From contig JAEXMK010000130.1 of NCBI GenBank assembly GCA_023444445.1, positions 1 to 14,450 on the forward strand: 14,450 nucleotides of DNA, in the 5' to 3' direction. The DNA is from Pseudomonadota bacterium. GTDB lineage: Bacteria; Pseudomonadota; Alphaproteobacteria; Rhizobiales; Rhizobiaceae. The notes under the pieces are model-generated. The model saw only the letters and a program-made list of their open reading frames with translations. It searched no databases and was not told where the DNA came from. Positions 1-8,400 of this stretch are shown piece after piece (positions within the stretch are counted from its first letter, which is position 1; every line of letters begins with the position of its first letter). Both the position numbers and the translations under genes were made by a program.

Positions 1-64
1 GTTAATTACAACTAACGGCAGCATGCGCCATTCCCGCACCTTTGCCAAGCTTTGATAGGCGGCC

Positions 65-93
65 TTGACAAAATGCGGGCGGTGTCTTTTCCT
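65..93 (+). promoter_or_regulatory. Putative sigma-70 promoter of the thi operon
   Basis: A perfect -35 hexamer TTGACA lies at 65-70. With a 17-nt spacer the -10 position falls on TTTCCT at 88-93, a poor match, so only the -35 is convincing. Transcription would start around 100, just before the riboswitch, which is where the promoter should be. The upstream part (1-64) shows nothing else I can name. Confidence 0.4.
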
Positions 94-102
94 GTGGCCA
101 TT

Positions 103-2127
<2,025 letters not shown>

Positions 2128-2128
2128 G

Positions 2129-3088
2129 ATGCGTGTTCTCGTTAAAGGAACGGGGGTCGCCGGACTGACGGCGGCCTTCGAACTGGCCCGGAGTGGCGTT
2201 GCCATCGAGATCTCGGAGCGCAATTCTGAGCCTTCTCGTGGGGCGTCGTTCTATGCAGGCGGCATGCTGGCGCCCTGGTGCGAGCGTGAAAGCGCGGAAG
2301 AGGCGGTTCTGACGCTCGGCAAGGTGGCGCTTGACTGGTGGGATGACGCAACTCCCGGCCTTGTGGTTCGCAACGGCACGCTGGTCGTGGCGCCCGCCCG
2401 CGACAAGGTGGAGCTGTCGCGTTTCGCATCGCGGACAAGCGGCTATCGCTGGGTGGATGAGGCTGGAATCGCCGCTCTGGAGCCCGATCTTGCCGGTCGC
2501 TTCCGCTCCGGGCTCTATTTTGCGGATGAGGGCCATCTCGATCCGCGCCTTGCACTGAAGTCACTTTATGAGCGGCTTTGCGGCATGGGTGTGCGATTTC
2601 ATATGGGTGTTTCCTTGGATGAGCAGCGGTTCGACCGGGTGGTGGATTGCACCGGACCTGCGGCTGTGGGAGAAATTCCCAACCTTCGCGGGGTTCGGGG
2701 AGAGATGCTCTACCTCGCCACGTCGGAAGTTTCCCTCTCCAGTCCCATCCGGCTGCTGCATCCACGCATTCCGCTCTATATCGTGCCGCGCGAGCCCGGC
2801 CGCTTCATGGTGGGCGCGACTATGATCGAGACTGACTATGCCGGCGCCATTTCCGCCCGCTCGATGATGGAGTTCCTGAATGCCGCCTATGCCGTGCATC
2901 CGGCTTTCGCGGAAGCGGAAATCATCGAAACCGGCACGGGCGTGCGTCCCGCCTATCCCGACAATCTGCCAAAAGTCAGCGAGAAGGGCCAAACCATCTT
3001 CATCAACGGCGCGCATCGGCATGGCTTTCTGCTCTCACCGGCCCTGGCGCGGCAGGCGGTGCGGATTATTTGCCAAAATCGATCTTAA
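2129..3088 (+). CDS. thiO: Glycine oxidase ThiO (FAD-dependent)
   Basis: ThiO oxidises glycine to dehydroglycine (iminoglycine), the nitrogen and carbon source for the thiazole ring made by ThiG. The 319-aa protein belongs to the DAO family: an N-terminal FAD-binding beta-alpha-beta fold with GxGxxG (G7, G9, G12) ending in an acidic residue at the ISER strand, then a GGMLAPWCE segment typical of ThiO, and a C-terminal GVRPAYPDNLPKV...INGAHRHGFLLSPALA flavin-contact region. The ATG lies 1 nt after the thiC stop and has only a weak ribosome site, so translation is probably coupled to thiC. Use of ThiO rather than ThiH implies aerobic thiazole synthesis. Confidence 0.95.
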   Translation: MRVLVKGTGVAGLTAAFELARSGVAIEISERNSEPSRGASFYAGGMLAPWCERESAEEAVLTLGKVALDWWDDATPGLVVRNGTLVVAPARDKVELSRFASRTSGYRWVDEAGIAALEPDLAGRFRSGLYFADEGHLDPRLALKSLYERLCGMGVRFHMGVSLDEQRFDRVVDCTGPAAVGEIPNLRGVRGEMLYLATSEVSLSSPIRLLHPRIPLYIVPREPGRFMVGATMIETDYAGAISARSMMEFLNAAYAVHPAFAEAEIIETGTGVRPAYPDNLPKVSEKGQTIFINGAHRHGFLLSPALARQAVRIICQNRS

Positions 3089-3101
3089 AAGGAACAGGAT
3101 C

Positions 3102-3299
3102 ATGAAACTTCTTGTGAATGGCGACGAGCTTGATCTCGCCACTGAAACGCTGGCTGGGCTGCTCGCCAGCCTCGATTACGAGGGCGACTGGCTGGCGACG
3201 GCGGTCAATGGCGATCTGGTGCATTCGGAAGAACGCGCCGATTACGTGCTGAAGGCTTTCGACCGTGTCGAAATCCTCTCGCCGATGCAGGGAGGCTGA
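3102..3299 (+). CDS. thiS: Sulfur carrier protein ThiS
   Basis: This is a 65-aa ubiquitin-fold sulfur carrier. It starts [10 protein letters not shown], has the conserved centre ATAVNGDLV, and ends in the diagnostic Gly-Gly whose terminal carboxylate is adenylated by ThiF and converted to a thiocarboxylate that gives sulfur to ThiG. AGGAACAGGA lies just before the ATG. The gene sits 13 nt after thiO and 4 nt before thiG. No thiF (adenylyltransferase) is present in this cluster, so it must be elsewhere. Confidence 0.96.
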   Translation: MKLLVNGDELDLATETLAGLLASLDYEGDWLATAVNGDLVHSEERADYVLKAFDRVEILSPMQGG

Positions 3300-3303
3300 G
3301 CCC

Positions 3304-4077
3304 ATGCTGACGCTTTATGGCCGCGAGGTCTCGTCCCGCCTTCTGCTCGGCACGGCGCGTTATCCATCCCCTGCCGTGCTCGCGGATGCGGTGCGGGCGA
3401 GCGATACGGATATTCTGACGATTTCGCTGCGCCGGGAGATGGCAGGCGGCAAGAAAGGCGGCCAGTTCTTCGAGCTGATTCGCGAGCTGGACCGCCACAT
3501 CCTGCCCAATACCGCCGGTTGTCATACCGTCAAGGAAGCGGTGCTGACCGCGAAGATGGCGCGGGAGGTGTTTCGCACCAACTGGATCAAGCTGGAGGTC
3601 ATCGGTCATCATGATACGTTGCAGCCCGATGTCTTCGCGCTTGTCGAGGCGGCTAAAATACTTTGCGACGAGGGGTTTGAGGTCTTTCCCTATATGACGG
3701 ATGATCTCGTCGTCGCCGAAAAGCTGCTGGAGGCCGGCTGCAGGGTGCTAATGCCCTGGTGCGCGCCGATCGGCAGCGCCATGGGGCCGCTCAATCTGAC
3801 CGCGCTGAAATCGATGCAGGCACGGTTCCCCGACGTGCCGCTCATCGTCGATGCCGGTATCGGTCGGCCGTCCCATGCGGTGACCGTGATGGAGCTTGGT
3901 TACGATGCCGTTCTCCTCAACACGGCGGTTGCGGGAGCGGGCGACCCGGTCGGCATGGCGACGGCTTTCGCCCAAGCCATTGAGGCCGGTCATCAGGCCT
4001 TCAGGTCCGGGCCACTGGAGCCGAGGGATATGGCTGTGCCTTCGACACCCGTGATCGGAACGGCGGTTTTCTCCTGA
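3304..4077 (+). CDS. thiG: Thiazole synthase ThiG
   Basis: ThiG is a TIM-barrel enzyme that condenses deoxyxylulose 5-phosphate, dehydroglycine and ThiS-thiocarboxylate to the thiazole phosphate of thiamine. The 257-aa product has the expected length and the motif NWIKLEVIG with K96, the position of the Schiff-base lysine in the B. subtilis enzyme. The phosphate-binding end is [12 protein letters not shown]...[12 protein letters not shown]. The start is the ATG at 3304, with GGGAGG (3290-3295) inside the end of thiS. It is the last thi gene: what follows is a 40-nt hairpin-rich gap and an unrelated peptidase, with no thiE. Confidence 0.97.
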   Translation: MLTLYGREVSSRLLLGTARYPSPAVLADAVRASDTDILTISLRREMAGGKKGGQFFELIRELDRHILPNTAGCHTVKEAVLTAKMAREVFRTNWIKLEVIGHHDTLQPDVFALVEAAKILCDEGFEVFPYMTDDLVVAEKLLEAGCRVLMPWCAPIGSAMGPLNLTALKSMQARFPDVPLIVDAGIGRPSHAVTVMELGYDAVLLNTAVAGAGDPVGMATAFAQAIEAGHQAFRSGPLEPRDMAVPSTPVIGTAVFS

Positions 4078-4117
4078 GGGCGGCTTTCCGCCAGAGGCGG
4101 GGACGGCACCTTTTGCG

Positions 4118-4146
4118 TTGACAGTGCGCTGCGGCGGCGGGATACC
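4118..4146 (+). promoter_or_regulatory. Putative promoter of the peptidase-modE pair
   Basis: TTGACA at 4118-4123 is followed after 17 nt by GATACC at 4141-4146 (ATA core matches). The start codon is at 4166, so the leader would be short. Just upstream, GGCGG (4079-4083) can pair with CCGCC (4088-4092), which can alternatively pair with GGCGG at 4096-4100. This could be a weak end point for the thi transcript, but it has no clear U-tract. Both readings come from sequence alone. Confidence 0.4.
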
Positions 4147-4165
4147 GAAAGAAAAGGGGAACGGC

Positions 4166-5170
4166 ATGGCGGCAGGCAACAATCTTCTGACGGATATTGA
4201 CGGCGTTTCGGTCGGCAATGTTACCGATCTCCCCCTCGGCTCCGGCGTCACGGCGATTGTTTTTGAAAAGCCCGCCATCGCTTCCGGCTCGGTTCTTGGC
4301 GGAGCGCCGGGTGGGCGCGATACCGCTCTCCTCGATCCCGCCATGACGGTTGAAACGGTGGATGCCTTGGTGCTTTCTGGCGGTTCAGCCTTCGGGCTGG
4401 ATGCGGCGGGCGGCGTTCAGGCCGGGCTGCGGGAGATCGGCCGTGGTTTGCAGGTGGGTTCCACCCGCGTGCCCATCGTGCCGCAGGCGATCCTGATGGA
4501 TCTGCTGAATGGCGGGAATAAGGACTGGGGGCTGCATTCGCCCTATCGCGAGATGGGATATGCGGCCTTCAAAGCGGCGGGCCGCGCTCCCTTTTTGTTA
4601 GGGACGGTCGGTGCCGGAACGGGAGCGACCACCGCCACTTTCAAAGGTGGGCTTGGTTCGGCAAGTGCCGTCAGTTCCGGTGGATATAAAGTGGCGGCAA
4701 TCGTCGCCGTCAATGCGCTTGGCTCCGCCACCATCGGCATGAGTCGCCATTTCTGGTCCGCACCGTTCGAGGTAAAGGGTGAATTCGGCAGTCGCGGTTT
4801 TCCGGTCCGCTTTTCAGCTGACGATATCGCGCTGCGTCTGAAGGGTGTCAATCTCACTGCGACGACCATCGGTGCGGTGGTCACCGATGCCGTATTGACG
4901 AAGGCGCAGGCCCATCGCCTCTCCATCATGGCGCATGATGGGCTGACGCGCGCGGTGCTTCCCGCCCATTTGCCGAGCGACGGCGATACCATGTTTGCGG
5001 CAGCGACGGGCGATAGGCCGCTTCAGGGCGGTACTCATTTTGCCGAGCTTTGCTATCTCGCCACAACGGTGATGGCGCGGGCCGTGGCACGTGGGGTCTA
5101 TGAGGCAACGGCGCTGCCGGTGGAGGGGGCGCAGCAGGCCTATCGTGACATTCATGGCCGGGGCGCCTGA
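4166..5170 (+). CDS. P1 family (DmpA/BapA-type) peptidase, S58
   Basis: This 334-aa protein belongs to the P1/DmpA family of N-terminal-nucleophile hydrolases, which are made as one chain and cut themselves into alpha and beta subunits. Family landmarks are ITDIDGVSVGN-like LLTDIDGVSVGNVTD at the start, APGGRDTALL, VLSGGSAFGLDAAGGV, and TATTIGAVVTDAVLTKAQAHRL. In the last, one of the threonines (T233/T234) takes the place of the catalytic Ser/Thr that becomes the new N-terminus. Known members act as aminopeptidases, D-aminopeptidases or beta-peptidases; the substrate here cannot be told. The ATG at 4166 is preferred over an in-frame GTG at 4118 because AGGGGAA precedes it. modE begins 2 nt after its stop. 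From memory, the A. tumefaciens counterpart is cotranscribed with modE but dispensable for its activity. Confidence 0.9.
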   Translation: MAAGNNLLTDIDGVSVGNVTDLPLGSGVTAIVFEKPAIASGSVLGGAPGGRDTALLDPAMTVETVDALVLSGGSAFGLDAAGGVQAGLREIGRGLQVGSTRVPIVPQAILMDLLNGGNKDWGLHSPYREMGYAAFKAAGRAPFLLGTVGAGTGATTATFKGGLGSASAVSSGGYKVAAIVAVNALGSATIGMSRHFWSAPFEVKGEFGSRGFPVRFSADDIALRLKGVNLTATTIGAVVTDAVLTKAQAHRLSIMAHDGLTRAVLPAHLPSDGDTMFAAATGDRPLQGGTHFAELCYLATTVMARAVARGVYEATALPVEGAQQAYRDIHGRGA

Positions 5171-5172
5171 CC

Positions 5173-5568
5173 ATGAGTGAGACGCGCCCTTTGCTGAAGC
5201 CCGTCCTGCGGATCGACTTTCCGCCGGGCGAGCGTCTCGGCCACGGCAAGATCGAACTTATGGAACTGATTGTCGAGACCGGCTCGATCTCGGCTGCGGG
5301 GCGGGCGATGGACATGTCCTATCGGCGCGCATGGCTACTGGTGGATGCGCTGAACCACATGTTCAGGCAACCGGTTATCGAATCGCAGCGCGGCGGTAAA
5401 CAGGGCGGCGGCGCAGCGCTTACCGCCTTTGGCGCCGAATTGCTGGAGCGCTATCGAAGCATGGAAAAGCGCATGAACGAGGCACTGCGCGCGGATATCG
5501 ACTGGCTGGAGGCCAACCGCAATCCCGAAGATGCGTTCAATAGGGATCGAGAGCCGCCGACTTTATGA
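5173..5568 (+). CDS. modE: ModE(S): DNA-binding-only molybdenum regulator
   Basis: This 131-aa winged-helix protein matches the N-terminal DNA-binding domain of Mod[29 protein letters not shown] is the LysR-like helix-turn-helix (about residues 22-50), [13 protein letters not shown] the recognition region, and [12 protein letters not shown] the glycine-rich wing (about 73-84). A helical tail follows, and the two Mop (molybdate-binding) domains of E. coli ModE are absent. It is expected to repress modABC by binding the palindromes upstream of modA. As remembered from work on A. tumefaciens ModE(S), its activity follows molybdenum-cofactor availability rather than molybdate itself. It is translationally linked to the peptidase gene (2-nt gap) and overlaps modC tail to tail by 32 bp. 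Confidence 0.9.
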   Translation: MSETRPLLKPVLRIDFPPGERLGHGKIELMELIVETGSISAAGRAMDMSYRRAWLLVDALNHMFRQPVIESQRGGKQGGGAALTAFGAELLERYRSMEKRMNEALRADIDWLEANRNPEDAFNRDREPPTL

Positions 5569-6613
5569 TCGCATGCACCGGTTTTCCGGGTTGCAGTTGC
5601 AACCGCTCGCGCGACAGGTCGGTGATGCGCGACTGGATGATATCGCCGCCGCAATCCACCTGGATCGTCACCATTCCGTCCTCGCTCTCCGAGATATCGG
5701 CGACGTGGCCTTCGAGAATGTTGAGCGCACTGAGACCTTCCGGCTTTACCAGAGCCAGCATGACATCGCGTGCAGGTATCAGCACCCGTGCAGGGATGCC
5801 GGCTGTTGCCTGCTTTGCCGGCACCTGCAGGAGCGCCGCATTCAGCCTGACAGCGGCAAGTCCGTGCCTTTCATCGAAGTTTTCGATGTTTCCTGAAAGG
5901 ATGCTGCCCGCCTCGCGCCGCTCGAGATGGGTACTGAAATCGCGTCTCGACAGCACCTCGGCCGCATTTCCTTCAGCCTCCACCCTGCCGTCTTTCATCA
6001 CCACGATGCGGTCGGCAAGGCGGGCGACTTCCTGGATGGAATGGCTGACATAGACGATCGGAATTTTCGTCTCGTCGCGCAACCGTTCGAGGTAGGGAAT
6101 GATCTCGGCCTTGCGCTGTTCGTCCAGCGAGGCGAGCGGTTCGTCCATCAGCAGCAGTCTTGGGGAGGAAAGCAACGCTCGGCCAATGGCAACGCGCTGT
6201 TTTTCGCCGCCCGAGAGTTTGTTCGGACGGCGCTGCAAGAGGTGGCCGATGCCAAGCATTTCTACGATACGGTCATCCTGTACGACCTGGGTTTTGTCCG
6301 AGGTGAACCATCTGCCGTATCGCAGGTTCTGCGCCACGCTGAGATGCGGGAAGAGCCGTGCTTCTTGAAAGACATAACCGAAGCGGCGTTTGTGGGCCGG
6401 CAGAAACAGGCGCTTTCCGCTATCGGCCAGCACTTCGCCATCAAGCGAAACCCGTCCATCATCCGGCCGCAGGAGGCCGGCAATGATGCGTATCATCGAT
6501 GTCTTGCCGGAGCCCGAACGCCCGAAAAGGGCGGTGACGCCGCCTTCAGAGGTGAAGGACGCGTCGAGTTCGAAGGCACCGAGGCGGTGACGGGCAGAGA
6601 CTGAAAGCGTCAT
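5537..6613 (-). CDS. modC: Molybdate ABC transporter ATP-binding protein ModC
   Basis: ModC is the cytosolic ATPase that drives ModB for high-affinity molybdate import. The 358-aa chain has a complete nucleotide-binding domain: Walker [10 protein letters not shown] (31-39), Q-loop Q83, signature LSGGEKQR (133-140), Walker B LLLMDE (153-158), D-loop ASLD and switch H191. A C-terminal Mop/TOBE domain (about 290-350, [15 protein letters not shown] onward) is the part that senses molybdate in ModC proteins. Its ATG overlaps the modB stop as ATGA (6610-6613), so translation is coupled. Its 3' end lies inside the convergent modE gene. Confidence 0.97.
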   Translation of the reverse strand: MTLSVSARHRLGAFELDASFTSEGGVTALFGRSGSGKTSMIRIIAGLLRPDDGRVSLDGEVLADSGKRLFLPAHKRRFGYVFQEARLFPHLSVAQNLRYGRWFTSDKTQVVQDDRIVEMLGIGHLLQRRPNKLSGGEKQRVAIGRALLSSPRLLLMDEPLASLDEQRKAEIIPYLERLRDETKIPIVYVSHSIQEVARLADRIVVMKDGRVEAEGNAAEVLSRRDFSTHLERREAGSILSGNIENFDERHGLAAVRLNAALLQVPAKQATAGIPARVLIPARDVMLALVKPEGLSALNILEGHVADISESEDGMVTIQVDCGGDIIQSRITDLSRERLQLQPGKPVHAIIKSAALDPY

Positions 6614-7317
6614 TCCATGCTCACCCGTTTGCCGATGATGCGAGCCAGAAACTCCGAGACGAGCAGGGCCAGCATGGAAATTACGACTGAAACGATGGTG
6701 AGCCGCAAAGCACCGGCATCACCGCCGGGCACCTGCGTAAAAGTGTAGATGGCGGCGGAAAGCGTCTGGGTCTCGCCCGGAATGTTTGAAACGAAGGTGA
6801 TGGTTGCACCGAATTCGCCCATGGCCTTGGCAAAAGCGAGGATCATACCGGCGATGATGCCGGGCAGCGTCAGTGGCAGGGTGACGGTGAGGAATACCCA
6901 GAGCGGGCTTGCCCCGAGGGTGCCTGCCGCTTCTTCCAGCTTGCGGTCCACCGCCTCGATGGAGAGGCGGATGGAGCGCACCATCAGCGGGAAGGCCATG
7001 ACGGCGCAGGCAAGCGCCGCCCCGGTCCAGCGAAAGGAAAAGACGATGCCGAAATAAGTATCGAGAAATTGCCCGATCGCGCCCCGGCGGCCGAAGAGGA
7101 CGAGAAGCAGAAAGCCGGTGACGACAGGCGGAAGAATGAGCGGCAGGTGGACGATGCCATTGAGGAGCGATTTGCCCCAGAACCGGCCTCGTGCCAGCGC
7201 TACGGCGACCGCAATGCCGAAGGGCAGGCTGGCAAGCATGGCGATGGACGAAACCCACAGGCTGAGCCTGATCGCCGTCCATTCCTCAGAGCTGAGTGTC
7301 CACCAATGCAATGCCAT
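6610..7317 (-). CDS. modB: Molybdate ABC transporter permease ModB
   Basis: ModB is the inner-membrane channel of the molybdate importer. The product of about 235 aa has five hydrophobic segments (about 19-42, 52-76, 95-114, 152-166 and 207-226). Between the third and fourth lies the cytoplasmic EAA loop [20 protein letters not shown] (129-148), which docks on ModC, followed by AKAMGEFGA, typical of ModB. The start is uncertain: ATG at 7317 gives MALHWWTLS, while TTG at 7326 adds three residues. Neither has an ideally spaced ribosome site (GCAGGAT abuts the ATG). It lies 53 nt downstream of modA and overlaps modC by 4 nt. Confidence 0.95.
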   Translation of the reverse strand: MALHWWTLSSEEWTAIRLSLWVSSIAMLASLPFGIAVAVALARGRFWGKSLLNGIVHLPLILPPVVTGFLLLVLFGRRGAIGQFLDTYFGIVFSFRWTGAALACAVMAFPLMVRSIRLSIEAVDRKLEEAAGTLGASPLWVFLTVTLPLTLPGIIAGMILAFAKAMGEFGATITFVSNIPGETQTLSAAIYTFTQVPGGDAGALRLTIVSVVISMLALLVSEFLARIIGKRVSME

Positions 7318-7340
7318 ATCCTGCAATCGTCAAGGTTCAC

Positions 7341-7360
7341 GGCCCGCCGGGAGGTGGGCC
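7341..7360 (-). other. Intercistronic stem-loop between modA and modB
   Basis: On the transcribed minus strand GGCCCACC and GGCGGGCC form a stem of seven GC-rich pairs with one A-C mismatch around a UCCC loop. It sits between the modA stop and the modB start. No U-tract follows, so it is not a typical terminator. Such hairpins often protect the mRNA of the periplasmic binding protein and allow its excess over the permease; that role is inferred. Confidence 0.4.
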
Positions 7361-7370
7361 TGAGGCGAGC

Positions 7371-8162
7371 TTATTTCAAAACGGTAAAGCCTTGCTTTTC
7401 GAAGAAGGGTGTCGCCTTCGAGGACTTGAGGAAATCCAGATAGGATTTCGCTGCCGGCGATTTTGCTTCCGAAAGAACTGCGGCCGGATAGATGATTGGC
7501 GGATGGCTGTCTTCCGGGAAGGTGCCGACGATCTTCACGCCGGGATCGGCGGCGGCGTCAGTCTGGTAAACGATGCCATAGGGCGCTTCGCCGCGCGAGA
7601 CGAGCAGCAGGGCGGCGCGCACGCTTTCAGCACCGGCGACTTTCTGTTCGACTGAGGACCAGACACCCAGCTTTTCCAGCGCCGCCTTGCCGTATTTACC
7701 CGCGGGAACGGAATCGACAGCACCCATGGCCAGACGGCCATCGCCCACGAGCGCCGCGAGATCGAATCCCTGCTTGATATCGACCGGCTTTGCCTTGTCG
7801 GAGGGAGCGACGAGAACGATGCGATTGCCGAGAAGGTTGGAGCGGCTCTCGGCATTGATCAGCTTCTTGTCAGCGACATAGTCCATCCATGCGAGGTCGG
7901 CAGAGATGAAGATATCCGCCGGCGCGCCCTGTTCGACCTGCTTGGCGAGCGCGGAGCTTGCCGCATAAGAAACCGTCACCTCGTTGCCGCTTTCCTTGGC
8001 CCATTCCGCATTGATGGCGTCGAGCGCGTTTTTCATGCTCGCGGCGGCAAAGACCGTAACCTTTTCGGCGGCATGGGTCGGAACAGCCACGAAGGAGGCC
8101 GCCATCCAGAAGGATGAGGCGGCGACAATGGTTTTGAAGAAGCTGCGGCGCATAAGTCTCAT
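7371..8162 (-). CDS. modA: Molybdate-binding periplasmic protein ModA
   Basis: ModA captures molybdate (and tungstate) in the periplasm and delivers it to ModBC. The 263-aa precursor starts MRLMRRSFFK, followed by a hydrophobic stretch and PTHA-AEKV, a signal peptide probably cut near residue 31. The mature part begins KVTVFAAASMKNALDAI, the ModA signature whose serine contacts the oxyanion, and continues with YAASSALAKQVEQGAPADIFISAD, another family hallmark. The ATG at 8162 is preferred over 8153 because GGGGGA lies about 6 nt upstream. It is the first gene of modABC, directly behind two ModE boxes. Confidence 0.97.
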   Translation of the reverse strand: MRLMRRSFFKTIVAASSFWMAASFVAVPTHAAEKVTVFAAASMKNALDAINAEWAKESGNEVTVSYAASSALAKQVEQGAPADIFISADLAWMDYVADKKLINAESRSNLLGNRIVLVAPSDKAKPVDIKQGFDLAALVGDGRLAMGAVDSVPAGKYGKAALEKLGVWSSVEQKVAGAESVRAALLLVSRGEAPYGIVYQTDAAADPGVKIVGTFPEDSHPPIIYPAAVLSEAKSPAAKSYLDFLKSSKATPFFEKQGFTVLK

Positions 8163-8175
8163 GGTGTCCCCCGAG

Positions 8176-8203
8176 TTAGATATATTCAGATGGATATAAC
8201 GAT
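8176..8203. promoter_or_regulatory. Mo-box 1 (ModE operator), proximal to modA
   Basis: Half-sites TTAGATATAT (8176-8185) and ATATAACGAT (8194-8203) are separated by 8 nt. The right half is a perfect ModE half-site; the left matches its mirror image in 7 of 10 bases. The spacing equals that of the E. coli modA operator as I remember it (CGTTATAT-N8-ACATAACG). It lies 14 nt upstream of the modA start codon. Confidence 0.75.
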
Positions 8204-8217
8204 AGGCCTATAGGGCA

Positions 8218-8245
8218 ATCATTATATTTTCAAGGATATATCGAT
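8218..8245. promoter_or_regulatory. Mo-box 2 (ModE operator), distal to modA
   Basis: ATCATTATAT (8218-8227) and ATATATCGAT (8236-8245) are inverted copies around an 8-nt spacer, each differing from the ATCGTTATAT half-site by one base. Its centre is 42 bp, four helical turns, from that of Mo-box 1. It overlaps the likely -10 element of modA, which would explain repression. Confidence 0.8.
8221..8226 (-). promoter_or_regulatory. Likely -10 element of the modA promoter
   Basis: The minus strand reads TATAAT, a perfect -10 hexamer, inside Mo-box 2. The -35 candidates 15-17 nt upstream (TTATCG or GCTTAT, about 8242-8249) are weak. Transcription would begin near 8214, leaving about 50 nt of leader that contains Mo-box 1. 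Confidence 0.4.
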
Positions 8246-8310
8246 AAGCCGGGAAAATGAGGTTGCTGCGGGCGTGTGTGCCAGAGGGGGCTAGGCTCGA
8301 AAAGCTCTCT

Positions 8311-8400
8311 CCGTCATGCTCGGGCCAGTCCTGAGCATCTGCAACGTCTCGATTTTATTAAGCGTGATTAGATCCTTGGGACGAGCCCAAGGATGACGTC
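8311..8400. repeat. Pair of inverted palindromic intergenic repeat units
   Basis: Hairpin A (8316-8338) pairs ATGCTCGGG with CCTGAGCAT-type sequence (9 bp with one G-T) around CCAGT. Hairpin B (8372-8394) pairs ATCCTTGGG with CCCAAGGAT, a perfect 9-bp stem, around ACGAG. Read on opposite strands, the two share the pattern CGTCAT-CT-GGGC..GTCC-AG-ATCT, so they are two inverted copies of one element about 35 nt apart. The pattern resembles short palindromic repeats common in Rhizobiaceae. It also could stop transcription coming from the oxidoreductase gene, whose last codons lie inside it. Confidence 0.7.

Noticed and set aside
4078..4117. A strong terminator after thiG
   Set aside because: Overlapping 5-bp GGCGG/CCGCC hairpins exist but the only T run (4111-4114) is too far away; left as uncertain.
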